Translations under genes and position numbers: made by a program
Notes under the pieces: model-generated
Databases searched by the model: none
What the model was told of the DNA's origin: nothing
Seen by the model: the letters and a program-made list of their open reading frames with translations, nothing else
In this document: positions 1 to 6,665 of the stretch, piece by piece
How the letters are laid out: the number at the start of each line of letters is the position of its first letter
How positions within the stretch are numbered: the first letter of the stretch is position 1
NCBI GenBank assembly: GCA_016783285.1
Contig: JADHWW010000074.1
Location: 1 to 10,049 of the forward strand
Length of the DNA stretch: 10,049 bases
Reading direction: 5' to 3'
Source: Anaerolineae bacterium
GTDB lineage: Bacteria > Chloroflexota > Anaerolineae > B4-G1

Positions 1-1467
1 CAGGCCGGCATCATGTTCGGCAATCGCTTCGACATCCCCGGGTTCCGCTGGTACGAAAAGGAGCGAGGGCTGGCTGTGCTGTCCAGGCGACCTGACCAGG
101 TCCAGGCCGTGCGCGCCCGCGTCAGTCGTGGGCGTCCAGGCATCCTGCGAGGTGGCTCCTGCTACGTGAGCATATTCGACGGCGACGCAGACCTGGCACT
201 TTTCACCCTCAGCGCCCTCCATCCGCAACACTTCCTTGAAAACGCACGCGGGATAGGGTTACTCCTCCTGTTCCTTCTCAACCCGTTCCGCGTATTGCGC
301 CTGCTGGGGTTGATCAGCATGGGTTCCCTAGCCGGGTTGGGCCGTCGTCTGGTTGCACTGGTGCAGCCCAGCATCCTCAACCCCTTCGATGTTCTTTCCC
401 CCCTTCTACACGCGGTCAGCGATGCCTTCTTCACCGAGGCGCAGACCTTCGGCGTGATGTTGGATATTTACCGCTGCGTGCCGGCCGTTTATGCCAACTA
501 TAACAGTTACGACGAGGTCGCCCACAAACTGGGACCGGACCATCCGGCCGCTTTCCGCGTCCTGCGCAGCGTGGACAAACGCATCCGCCAGATCAATCGT
601 ATGCGTGCCCGCTATCAGCGGCGGGAATACGACCTCTACGTTATCTCTGACCACGGGAACACACCTTCAGTACCCTTCAGTTGGCGTAATGGAACAAACC
701 TGGGACAATACATCGCCGCTCAAGTTGGAGCGGAACTTTCGGTGGACGAGCTGACTGGCACTCACGTACATTCGACGGAGAAGACACGCTACCTGTTGAA
801 GGAGTTACAGAGCCTGGAGCACCATCTTTCACCTCGCCTGCGCCAGGTGTTCGCGGCAGCCCGGCACTACGTGAATCGGCGTGTGCTGACAGGCCAGGAG
901 TTGGATTACGACCTGGAACGACAAAAGGACGTCATCGTGTCCGCCTCCGGCCCACTGGCTCACGTCTACTTCAACGTCAGCCCCCACCCACTCGATCTGA
1001 CTGAAGTGATGCTCCTGTACCCTCGGTTGCTGGACAGTCTGCTTTCCAACTCCGACATCGGGGCTATCGCCGCGCGGGCAGGAGAGCGAACGATCGTGCT
1101 GGGGCACCAGGGCGGTATGTCGATCATTGAGGGCGGACGCGAGACAGTGGCGCAGCCACATCCCCTGCTGCCGTTTGGCGACACGGTTTACGGTGCTGCC
1201 CAGGTTCACCGCCTGGCCCACTTTCCCCACGCTGGTGACCTGATCATTCTGGGTGCGGTTGAGCCGGATGGCAAGGTCGTGACCTTCGAGAGACAGGTAT
1301 CAACACATGGAGGACTGGGCGGACCACAAGATCATCCCTTCGTCGCCTGGCCGCCCGAGCGCCCATTAGCGCCGGAGACGCTGAACGACGCGCAGGATCT
1401 GTACCCTTACTTCACGCGCCATTACGTGGACCAATCCCTGGCGGGAGAACCACACGACGTCGCTTGA
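1..1467 (+). CDS. Alkaline-phosphatase-superfamily phosphodiesterase, 5'-truncated
   Basis: The reading frame is open from base 1 and enters the window mid-protein, so the Met at 13 is internal and the real start lies upstream. Numbering from that Met, the metal-binding motifs of the alkaline phosphatase / type I phosphodiesterase fold are visible: D167 and H171 in YDEVAH, D213 and H214 in SDHG, and H432 in THGGLGG, which is followed by GPQDHPF as is usual for the third metal-ligand block. A hydrophobic stretch around residues 80-110 could be a membrane or amphipathic segment between two halves of the catalytic domain. The family hydrolyses phosphoesters or phosphoanhydrides with two zinc ions; the substrate here cannot be told. 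It converges on the tRNA-Glu gene, and no clear terminator follows it on the plus strand. The missing N-terminus probably holds the nucleophile (Ser/Thr) and the first metal ligand. Confidence 0.8.
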   Translation, partial: QAGIMFGNRFDIPGFRWYEKERGLAVLSRRPDQVQAVRARVSRGRPGILRGGSCYVSIFDGDADLALFTLSALHPQHFLENARGIGLLLLFLLNPFRVLRLLGLISMGSLAGLGRRLVALVQPSILNPFDVLSPLLHAVSDAFFTEAQTFGVMLDIYRCVPAVYANYNSYDEVAHKLGPDHPAAFRVLRSVDKRIRQINRMRARYQRREYDLYVISDHGNTPSVPFSWRNGTNLGQYIAAQVGAELSVDELTGTHVHSTEKTRYLLKELQSLEHHLSPRLRQVFAAARHYVNRRVLTGQELDYDLERQKDVIVSASGPLAHVYFNVSPHPLDLTEVMLLYPRLLDSLLSNSDIGAIAARAGERTIVLGHQGGMSIIEGGRETVAQPHPLLPFGDTVYGAAQVHRLAHFPHAGDLIILGAVEPDGKVVTFERQVSTHGGLGGPQDHPFVAWPPERPLAPETLNDAQDLYPYFTRHYVDQSLAGEPHDVA

Positions 1468-1538
1468 TCTGGAGGCCGGATGATAGTGACCTGGGAAGGA
1501 GAAACCTGCACCCGTGGGGAGGAAGCGTGTAGCAATAA

Positions 1539-1565
1539 GAATCCCCCACCGCAGGGTGGAGATTC
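1539..1565 (-). terminator. Possible intrinsic terminator of tRNA-Glu
   Basis: Read on the minus strand, two stacked stems (GAATC/GATTC outside, CCACC/GGTGG inside, separated by a small internal loop) form a hairpin about 15 bases past the tRNA 3' end. It is followed by TTATTGCT, a weak U-rich tract. A smaller GGCC-AAA-GGCC hairpin lies between it and the tRNA. Orientation and position fit tRNA termination, but the U-tract is poor. Confidence 0.4.
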
Positions 1566-1579
1566 GGCCTTTGGCCCAG

Positions 1580-1652
1580 TAGCCCCAAGGGGAGTCGAAC
1601 CCCTGTTTCCGGCTTGAGAGGCCAGCGTCCTAAGCCACTAGACGATGGGGCC
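1580..1652 (-). tRNA. tRNA-Glu (anticodon CUC)
   Basis: The minus strand folds into a 73-nt cloverleaf. The acceptor stem is GGCCCCA with TGGGGCT (a G-U closing pair), the D-arm starts TCGTCTAG, the anticodon stem is CTGGC/GCCGG with loop CTCTCAA, and the T-arm is AGGGG-TTCGACT-CCCCT. The anticodon CUC (plus-strand 1616-1618) reads GAG, giving Glu. The GGCCCCATCGTCTAG start is typical of bacterial tRNA-Glu. The discriminator is A and CCA is not encoded, so it must be added after transcription. A promoter is visible 11 bases upstream. Confidence 0.95.
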
Positions 1653-1663
1653 ACGCAAATCAG

Positions 1664-1691
1664 ATTTTACCAGTCTTTCCCCTTTTGTCAA
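1664..1691 (-). promoter_or_regulatory. Promoter of tRNA-Glu
   Basis: On the minus strand there is a perfect -35 TTGACA (plus-strand 1686-1691), a 16-bp spacer and a -10 TAAAAT (1664-1669), ending 11 bases before the first base of the tRNA. Its -35 overlaps the -35 of the divergent plus-strand promoter. Confidence 0.7.
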
Positions 1692-1713
1692 ACTTCGTGC
1701 AAGGTGTTATACT
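1685..1713 (+). promoter_or_regulatory. Promoter for the yjbQ gene and genes after it
   Basis: TTGTCA at 1685-1690, a 17-bp spacer and TATACT at 1708-1713 make a good sigma-70-type promoter. Transcription would start near 1720, so the untranslated leader is almost entirely the 7-bp repeat array before the yjbQ start. The -35 box is the reverse complement of the tRNA promoter's -35, shifted by one base. Confidence 0.65.
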
Positions 1714-1717
1714 GAGG

Positions 1718-1759
1718 ACGTAAAACGTGAAGCGTGAAACGTGAGATATAGGACGTAAT
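1718..1759 (+). repeat. 7-bp tandem repeat array, ACGTGAA type (6 units)
   Basis: Six consecutive heptamers: ACGTAAA, ACGTGAA, GCGTGAA, ACGTGAG, ATATAGG, ACGTAAT. The last ends one base before the ATG of the next gene. The fifth and sixth units together provide AGGA 6 bases before the ATG, a usable ribosome-binding site. The same repeat family occurs again at 5238-5307. Confidence 0.8.
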
Positions 1760-2155
1760 ATGGAACAGATCGAGGTTTCGACTCGAGGCCGCCAGGCCTT
1801 CCACGACATCACTGCCGAGGTGCAGTCCATCGTCAGTCGCAGCGGGGTGCAGGATGGGCTATGCTTTATCTTCTGCCCCCACACCACCGCTGGCCTGACG
1901 CTGAACGAGAACTGGGACCCCAGCGTGCAGCACGATATTGGCGTGGGGCTCGACGCGATCTCCCCACGGCGGCCCGAGTATCGCCACGGCGAAGGGAACT
2001 CCCCTGCGCACCTCAAGTCCTCGCTGGTGGGCGCATCGCAGTTCGTGCCGGTCACTGGGGGTAAACTGGTGCTAGGCACCTGGCAGGGCATCTACCTGGC
2101 TGAATTCGACGGCCCGCGCCGCCGCAAAGTCCTGGTCAAGGTGATGGCGGGCTGA
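1760..2155 (+). CDS. yjbQ: YjbQ / UPF0047 family protein
   Basis: The 131-residue length matches the YjbQ/UPF0047 family (TIGR00149). Diagnostic blocks are FCPHTTAGLTLNE (residues about 37-49), HGEGNSPAHLKSSL (about 76-89) and the C-terminal LGTWQGIYLAEFDGPRRR. The conserved histidines of these blocks are the presumed active or metal-binding site. Family members are small trimeric proteins; some rescue thiamine-phosphate-synthase defects weakly, but the physiological role is not settled. The ATG is preceded by AGGA at 6 bases, and the stop is separated by one base from the next start, which suggests translational coupling with the radical SAM gene. The promoter at 1685-1713 fits as the start of this transcription unit. 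Confidence 0.92.
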   Translation: MEQIEVSTRGRQAFHDITAEVQSIVSRSGVQDGLCFIFCPHTTAGLTLNENWDPSVQHDIGVGLDAISPRRPEYRHGEGNSPAHLKSSLVGASQFVPVTGGKLVLGTWQGIYLAEFDGPRRRKVLVKVMAG

Positions 2156-2156
2156 G

Positions 2157-4088
2157 ATGCAGATTGACCTGAACCGACTAGAGCGCGTCCTACCCACGGT
2201 GCAGAAGCCGGGCCGCTACGTCGGCGGCGAGTATAACAGCATCGTCAAGGACTGGGGGGGCGGCCACGAGGGCGACCACGAGGATCGCCCCTACCAGGGT
2301 GCGCCGACGCGGGTCTGTCTGGCCTTTCCCGACATCTACGACCTGGGGATGTCCAACCTGGGGCTGGCGATCCTTTACGACATACTCAACGCGCTGCCGG
2401 ATGTGTTGGCCGAGCGGTCTTATATGCCGTGGGTGGACATGATTGCGGCGATGCGGGAGGCGCACATCCCGCTCTACAGCCTGGAAAACAAGCGACCCCT
2501 GGCGGACTTCGACATCGTCGGTTTCAGCCTCCCTTACGAGCAGTTGTACACCAACCTGCTGGAGATGCTCAACCTGGCAGGGCTGCCGCTTAGAGCCAGC
2601 GATCGGGACGAGCATCACCCGCTCATCATCGCCGGCGGCCACGCGGCCTTCAATCCAGAACCCGTCGCTGACTTCGTGGATGCATTCGTCATCGGCGATG
2701 GGGAAGAGGCAATTGTCGAGATCGTGCGAGCCTACCAGGAGACGTGCGCAGAGCCACGGGAGGCTCAATTGCGGGCGCTGGCACGTATCCCCGGCATACA
2801 CGTACCGCGATTCTACGATGTGCGCTACAACGCCGGCGGCACGGTCGCCGCTATTGAGCCCAACGATCCCGAAGTCCGGCTGCCGGTGCTCAAGCGGGTC
2901 GTCTCCGTCCTGGCCCCGCCGCCGACACGGCTCATCGTCCCCACCGTGGACGTGGCCCACAATCGGGCAGCGGTCGAGATCCAGCGCGGCTGCACCCGTG
3001 GCTGCCGCTTCTGTCAGGCCGGGATGGTCGTGCGACCAGTTCGGGAGCGGCCCGTGGAGGAAGTACTGGAGGCGATTGAGACCATCCTGCGCCAGACCGG
3101 CTTCGAAGAAGTCGGGCTGCTGTCGCTCTCGTCATCCGACTACTCCAACGTCAGGGAACTGGTACAGGCCATCATCGAACGATTTGGCGACGCACATCTC
3201 TCCATCTCGCTGCCTGCGCTGCGGGCCGACAGTTTCTCGATCACACTGGCCGAAGCGATCGCGCGAGGGCGACTCACGGGGTTCACCTTCGCGCCGGAGG
3301 CAGCCACCGATTACCTTCGTGCCATCATCAACAAGCCCATCTCCACCAGCCAGACGCTCGACGTGGCGCGGGAGGTGTTCGAGCGCGGCTGGCGCACGAT
3401 CAAGTTGTACTTCATGATTGGGCTGCCAGGGGAGCGGATGGACGACGTGCGAGCCATCGCCGACCTGGCGCAGGCGGTGCGCGCGGTAGGACGGAAAGTG
3501 CACGGGCGACGGACACAGGTCAACATCAGCGTGAATACATTCGTGCCCAAGCCGCACACCCCCTTTCAGTGGGTGGGCCTGGAGCCAGCCCGCTCCATCC
3601 GGGAGAAGCAGGCGTTCTTGCGGCGCGAACTGCGCGGGCGCGGGTTGAAGTTAGGCTACAGCGACCCCGAGGCGACGCTGCTGGAGGCAGTACTCTCGCG
3701 AGGCGACCGACGGCTGGGCGCGGTCGTACAGCGTGCCTGGGAACTGGGGGCACGCTTCGACGCCTGGGACGAGCAACGGGACGTTGGCGCCTGGATGCGC
3801 GCCTTTGCCGAGGCCGGGCTTGACCCTGACTTCTATGCCCATCGCGAGCGCCCGCCCGACGAGGTCTTCCCCTGGGAAGTCGTCAGCACTGGGGTGCGTA
3901 AGCGTTTCCTGCTGCAGGAGCATCGACGCAGTCAGCGCGGCGAGACCCTGGTGGATTGCCGAGAGCACTGCCACGGCTGCGGAGTACTCAGCGCCTATGA
4001 TGATGGCTGGTCAGAGGAATGGCGCTGCCCCAAACCCACGCAACACGCATCACACAATCTGGACAACCAGAATCAAAAAAGGAAGTAG
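2157..4088 (+). CDS. TIGR03960 family B12-binding radical SAM protein
   Basis: The 643-residue protein has a cobalamin-binding-like N-terminal domain (roughly residues 55-190, with DIYDLGMSNLG and IAGGHAAFNPEP) but no classical DxHxxG cobalamin-ligating histidine. A radical SAM core follows, with cluster ligands C279, C283 and C286 in CTRGCRFC. The C-terminus has the family's FPWEVVSTGV block and a cysteine cluster CREHCHGCG (about residues 601-609) that could bind a metal. TIGR03960 proteins are usually encoded beside, or fused to, a TIGR03936/DUF2344 protein near rplU-rpmA; their reaction is not established. Here the partner is separate, at 5306, beyond an aminopeptidase gene. Only one base separates this start from the yjbQ stop, and its own ribosome-binding site is weak. 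The stop codon lies inside a 7-bp repeat array. Confidence 0.92.
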   Translation: MQIDLNRLERVLPTVQKPGRYVGGEYNSIVKDWGGGHEGDHEDRPYQGAPTRVCLAFPDIYDLGMSNLGLAILYDILNALPDVLAERSYMPWVDMIAAMREAHIPLYSLENKRPLADFDIVGFSLPYEQLYTNLLEMLNLAGLPLRASDRDEHHPLIIAGGHAAFNPEPVADFVDAFVIGDGEEAIVEIVRAYQETCAEPREAQLRALARIPGIHVPRFYDVRYNAGGTVAAIEPNDPEVRLPVLKRVVSVLAPPPTRLIVPTVDVAHNRAAVEIQRGCTRGCRFCQAGMVVRPVRERPVEEVLEAIETILRQTGFEEVGLLSLSSSDYSNVRELVQAIIERFGDAHLSISLPALRADSFSITLAEAIARGRLTGFTFAPEAATDYLRAIINKPISTSQTLDVAREVFERGWRTIKLYFMIGLPGERMDDVRAIADLAQAVRAVGRKVHGRRTQVNISVNTFVPKPHTPFQWVGLEPARSIREKQAFLRRELRGRGLKLGYSDPEATLLEAVLSRGDRRLGAVVQRAWELGARFDAWDEQRDVGAWMRAFAEAGLDPDFYAHRERPPDEVFPWEVVSTGVRKRFLLQEHRRSQRGETLVDCREHCHGCGVLSAYDDGWSEEWRCPKPTQHASHNLDNQNQKRK

Positions 4089-4125
4089 GGAGTAAGGAGT
4101 AGGGAGTAGAAAGAAGGAGAAATAG
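4084..4125 (+). repeat. 7-bp tandem repeat array, AGTAGGG type (6 units)
   Basis: Heptamers AGTAGGG, AGTAAGG, AGTAGGG, AGTAGAA, then more diverged AGAAGGA and GAAATAG. The TAG stop of the radical SAM gene lies in the first unit, and the later units provide the AAGGAG ribosome-binding site (4114-4119), 9 bases before the aminopeptidase ATG. Confidence 0.75.
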
Positions 4126-4128
4126 ACA

Positions 4129-5238
4129 ATGACAGATTCACGGGTAGAGAAACTGGCCGACGTATTGGTCAACTATTCAGTGGTGGTGCGACCGGGTGAC
4201 AAAGTGATGATCAACGGAAGCCCCCTGACCGAACCGCTGCTCAAGGCGGTCTACGCCAAGGTGCTGCAGGCAGGGGGGCACCCGCTGATGCTGGTCTCCC
4301 TGCCCGGCACGGACGAGTTACTGTTCCGCTACGCTTCGGACGAGCAGTTGCAGCACGTGCCCGAACCGCTCAAGTTGATCGTGGAGACCTACGATGTGCG
4401 CATCTCGATCAGAGGAGCGGAAAACACCAAATCGCTGAGCAGCGTGGCCCCGGCTAAGATGGTACTGCACAACCGGGCACGCACGGAGTTGATGCAGACC
4501 TTTATGCAGCGCTCCGCCTCCGGTGAGTTGCGCTGGGTCAGCACGTTGTTTCCAACCAACGCCCACGCCCAGGACGCCGAGATGAGCCTGAGCGAGTACG
4601 AGGACTTCGTCTACAGTGCTTGCCTGCCGGATATAGAGGACCCGGTGGGGGCCTGGCGCCGCTTCTCAGCCTGGCAGCAACGAATCGTGGACTGGCTCAA
4701 GGGCAAGGAGCGGGTGCACGTCACTTGCCCAGAAACCGACCTCCACCTGAGCATCGCCGGGCGCGTCTTCATCAACAGCGACGGCAGGCACAACATGCCC
4801 AGCGGAGAGGTCTTCACCGGGCCGGTGGAGGACAGCGTCGAGGGTCACGTTTGCTTCTCGTACCCGGCGATCTACCAGGGGCGGGAGGTGACAGGCGTGC
4901 GGCTGCGTTTCGAGGGCGGAAAGATGGTGCAGGCAAGCGCCGAGAAGAATGAGGACTTCCTGCTCCAGACGCTCGATACCGACGAGGGCTCACGGTACGT
5001 GGGGGAGTTCGCCATCGGCACCAACGAGGGCATCACCCGCTTCACGCGCCAGATTCTGTTCGATGAGAAAATCGGCGGCAGTTTTCATATGGCGCTGGGC
5101 GCGGGCTATCCCGAGACGGGCAGCAAGAACGAGTCGGCGATCCACTGGGACATGATCTGCGACCTGCGCGACGGGGGAGAAATCTGGGTCGATGATGAAC
5201 TGCTGTACAAGAATGGGCAGTTTGTGATCGAGTTTTGA
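4129..5238 (+). CDS. M29 family aminopeptidase (AmpS/AmpT/PepS type)
   Basis: At 369 residues, with the full set of M29 active-site blocks, this is a dinuclear-metal aminopeptidase removing N-terminal residues from peptides. Likely metal ligands and catalytic residues are E227 (in SGEVFTGP), E293 (GEFAIGTN), H320 (FHMALG), Y327, H339 and D341 (AIHWDMICDL). No signal peptide is seen, so it is probably cytoplasmic and acts in peptide turnover. The start is supported by AAGGAG 9 bases upstream. It sits between two genes that are normally adjacent or fused (TIGR03960 and TIGR03936), so it is probably an insertion into an older gene pair. Arrays of 7-bp repeats flank it on both sides, which may bear on how it was placed there. 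Confidence 0.93.
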   Translation: MTDSRVEKLADVLVNYSVVVRPGDKVMINGSPLTEPLLKAVYAKVLQAGGHPLMLVSLPGTDELLFRYASDEQLQHVPEPLKLIVETYDVRISIRGAENTKSLSSVAPAKMVLHNRARTELMQTFMQRSASGELRWVSTLFPTNAHAQDAEMSLSEYEDFVYSACLPDIEDPVGAWRRFSAWQQRIVDWLKGKERVHVTCPETDLHLSIAGRVFINSDGRHNMPSGEVFTGPVEDSVEGHVCFSYPAIYQGREVTGVRLRFEGGKMVQASAEKNEDFLLQTLDTDEGSRYVGEFAIGTNEGITRFTRQILFDEKIGGSFHMALGAGYPETGSKNESAIHWDMICDLRDGGEIWVDDELLYKNGQFVIEF

Positions 5239-5307
5239 CGTGAGACGTGAAGCGTGAGACGTGAAACGTGAAACGTGAAACGTGAAACGTGAGAGGTGAG
5301 ACGGAAT
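5238..5307 (+). repeat. 7-bp tandem repeat array, ACGTGAA type (10 units)
   Basis: Ten in-register heptamers, four of them in a row exactly ACGTGAA, the others differing mainly A to G. The array begins at the A of the aminopeptidase TGA and ends inside the ATG of the next gene. The AGGTGAG unit lies where a ribosome-binding site would be. It is the longest and best preserved array in the window and matches the family at 1718-1759. Confidence 0.9.
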
Positions 5308-5992
5308 GAGGTTGCGCGTCACGTTCTCTAAAGGTGGGCCGATGACCTACACGTCGCACCTGGACCTGGCGCGCGCGTGGGAGCGGAGTTTACGCCGGGC
5401 CGGGGTACCCCTGGCCTATTCTGGCGGCTTCAACCCACGGCCCAAACTGCAACTGGCAACCGCGTTGCCGCTGGGGCACACCGGCGAGGCGGAGTTGCTG
5501 GACGTCCGGCTGGAGAAGCCGATGCTCGTGGAGGACTGCGTCAGAACACTGGCACCAGTGCTGCCAGATGGGCTGACGATCAGCCAGATACACCAGGTGG
5601 GGTTGAAGGAACCTCCGCTGCAGACGCAGGTCGTGGCGGCGGAGTACCGCGTGACGGTCGAATGGTCTCCTGAGCCTGTCGAAGGATGGGATGGGCCGGC
5701 GATCCAGGTCGAGGCGCGTTTCGAGCAGGTGTTGGCAGCGACAGAACTGGTGCAGGAACGGCGCGGCCGGCGGTATGACCTGCGCCCGCTGATTGAGCGG
5801 CTGTGGCTGGAGCAGGCGGACGGGGGCGAGGTAGTGCTGGGGATGCAACTGGCGGCCCGCGAGGGGGCCACCGCCCGCCCCGAGGCGGTGCTGGATGTGC
5901 TGGGAATGGGCGGGGGGTTCGCTCGCTATCACCGGCGACGGCTGCTGAGAACCACTGTAGAGGTAGGAGGCCAAGATGGAGGGCTTGACTAA
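5306..5992 (+). CDS. TIGR03936 family radical SAM-linked protein (DUF2344)
   Basis: The 228-residue protein has the family's N-terminal signature: MRLRVTFSKGG, then YTSHLDLARAWERSLRRAG (residues about 15-33), then YSGGFNPRPKLQLATALPLG. These proteins are the obligate partners of TIGR03960 radical SAM proteins and are fused to them in some genomes; the function of the pair is unknown. ATG 5306 is the natural start, with AGGTGAG 6 bases or so upstream within the repeat array. In the middle, residues about 120-127 read WSPEPVEG, an insert encoded by a dispersed repeat (5669-5685) in a region otherwise linking two domains. The stop is TAA followed at once by another TAA. In many bacteria the next gene is an RNase E/G; here it is a toxin-antitoxin module. 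Confidence 0.9.
   Translation: MRLRVTFSKGGPMTYTSHLDLARAWERSLRRAGVPLAYSGGFNPRPKLQLATALPLGHTGEAELLDVRLEKPMLVEDCVRTLAPVLPDGLTISQIHQVGLKEPPLQTQVVAAEYRVTVEWSPEPVEGWDGPAIQVEARFEQVLAATELVQERRGRRYDLRPLIERLWLEQADGGEVVLGMQLAAREGATARPEAVLDVLGMGGGFARYHRRRLLRTTVEVGGQDGGLD
5669..5685 (+). repeat. Dispersed repeat CCTGAGCCTGTCGAAGG inside a gene
   Basis: This imperfect palindrome (CCT...AGG ends, extendable to TCCT...AGGA) is, from memory, a very common dispersed element in Chloroflexota and several other phyla, often translated as PEPVEG in one frame and as FDRLRR on the other strand. Here it is read in frame as SPEPVEG in the DUF2344 protein and keeps the frame open. Only one copy is present in this window, so the dispersed nature rests on recollection. 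Confidence 0.6.
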
Positions 5993-6020
5993 TAAGGCCA
6001 TAATGGTACAATAGGCCATA
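5985..6020 (+). promoter_or_regulatory. Promoter and likely operator of the toxin-antitoxin operon
   Basis: The -35 TTGACT (5985-5990) overlaps the end of the DUF2344 gene, and a 16-bp spacer leads to a -10 TACAAT (6007-6012). Direct repeats AGGCCATA at 5995-6002 and 6013-6020 flank the -10, and CCAT-A-ATGG (5998-6006) forms a small palindrome. Phd/YefM antitoxins repress their own promoter, so these repeats are the natural operator candidates (inference). Confidence 0.55.
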
Positions 6021-6041
6021 GCAGACGGAGGCGGAGAGGAA

Positions 6042-6305
6042 ATGACCGTAATCAGCATAAGTGAGGTAAAAACATCTTTCTCGAGGCTTATCAACCGCGC
6101 TGCGTATGGCCAAGAGCGAATTGTGGTCACCAGCCACGGCCAGCCAAAGGCAGCCCTCATCAGCATAGATGACTTGCAGCGGCTGGAGGAACTGGAGGAG
6201 AAATGGGATGCGGCCCTGCTGGCCGAGGCTATCGCTACTGAGACCGAGTTCTATTCCGCGGCTGAAGTGGAGACCGAGTTAGCCTGCCTGAAGTCCACCG
6301 GGTAA
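6042..6305 (+). CDS. Type II antitoxin, Phd/YefM family
   Basis: The 87-residue protein opens with ISISEVKTSFSRLINRA and continues with RIVVTSHGQPKAALISIDDLQRLEEL, the standard Phd/YefM DNA-binding N-terminal domain. The C-terminal third, rich in Glu and Ala, is the expected flexible toxin-neutralising tail. It would neutralise the RelE-like toxin encoded 8 bases downstream and autorepress the promoter at 5985-6012. A strong purine-rich site (GGAGGCGGAGAGG) precedes the ATG. Antitoxin first, toxin second and the short gap are the classical arrangement. The module separates the DUF2344 gene from rplU, which are usually closer, and so looks like an insertion. Confidence 0.92.
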   Translation: MTVISISEVKTSFSRLINRAAYGQERIVVTSHGQPKAALISIDDLQRLEELEEKWDAALLAEAIATETEFYSAAEVETELACLKSTG

Positions 6306-6313
6306 ACGCTCCG

Positions 6314-6568
6314 ATGTATGAACTCAAGATCGCTGGCCGAGTTCTCAAGCGACTCAAGCGTCTCCCGCCAAAACACAGAAGGCAGGTCTGGGAACGAATT
6401 CAGTCTCTCCAAGAAAACCCCCGTCCCCAGGATCACAAGAAACTCAAGGGCGTAGAGGGATACCGTGTCACTATGGGAGAGTACAGAGTGCTCTACACCA
6501 TAGACGACCAGGCACAGGCCGTGACAGCTTATCTCCTGTTCCACCGAGGGGAGGGTTATCCCCGCTGA
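6314..6568 (+). CDS. Type II toxin, RelE/ParE superfamily
   Basis: The 84-residue protein has the RelE fold order: a beta strand (MYELKIAGRV), a basic helix pair (LKRLKRLPPKHRRQVWERIQSL), then HKKLKGVEGYRVTMGEYRVLYTID. The LKG...YRV...YRVLY pattern is typical of RelE-like mRNA interferases that cut mRNA in the ribosomal A site. Conserved basic residues of the toxin active site are present (K in KKLKG, R of YRV, R of YRVLY). The predicted C-terminal block YLLFHRGEGYPR replaces the more usual HR+DVYR ending, so activity could be altered. It is likely co-transcribed with the antitoxin 8 bases upstream. ParE-type gyrase toxins share the fold, but the sequence looks closer to RelE. Confidence 0.88.
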   Translation: MYELKIAGRVLKRLKRLPPKHRRQVWERIQSLQENPRPQDHKKLKGVEGYRVTMGEYRVLYTIDDQAQAVTAYLLFHRGEGYPR

Positions 6569-6580
6569 GCATCCGGCTGG

Positions 6581-6608
6581 TTGACAAAACCGGCAGATTC
6601 GGTATAAT
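6581..6608 (+). promoter_or_regulatory. Consensus promoter of rplU-rpmA-rpmE
   Basis: TTGACA (6581-6586), a 16-bp spacer and TATAAT (6603-6608) are both exact sigma-70 consensus hexamers, starting 13 bases after the toxin stop. The expected transcription start is about 6614-6616, giving a leader of roughly 50 bases to the rplU start. It separates the ribosomal protein operon from the toxin-antitoxin module transcriptionally. Confidence 0.88.
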
Positions 6609-6613
6609 GCTCT

Positions 6614-6640
6614 TGGCGGCCGGGCCACCAGGCGCGGCCA
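6614..6640 (+). promoter_or_regulatory. GC-rich leader hairpin before rplU
   Basis: TGGCGGC (6614-6620) can pair with GCGGCCA (6634-6640) with one mismatch, at the very 5' end of the predicted rplU transcript. Structured leaders before L21 operons are known in other bacteria, where they are proposed to mediate autoregulation. The pairing is short, and alternative folds exist in this GC-rich stretch. Confidence 0.3.
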
Positions 6641-6665
6641 CTATTGTGTAACGGGAGGCTACATC

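Noticed and set aside
1539..1576. Hairpins considered as terminator of the plus-strand phosphodiesterase gene
   Set aside because: No U-tract follows on the plus strand, and position and tail fit the minus-strand tRNA better.
1412..1654. 80-codon minus-strand reading frame starting MAPSSSGLGRW
   Set aside because: Its N-terminal part is the translated tRNA-Glu sequence, a common false gene over tRNAs; the rest shows no protein-like features.
2443..3417. 324-codon plus-strand frame inside the radical SAM gene
   Set aside because: An out-of-frame shadow caused by high GC; it is Ser/Arg-rich without motifs, while the other frame carries the CxxxCxxC cluster motif.
5390..6166. 258-codon minus-strand frame across the DUF2344 gene and the antitoxin
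   Set aside because: Antisense to two recognised genes; its FDRLRR peptide is merely the reverse reading of the dispersed repeat.
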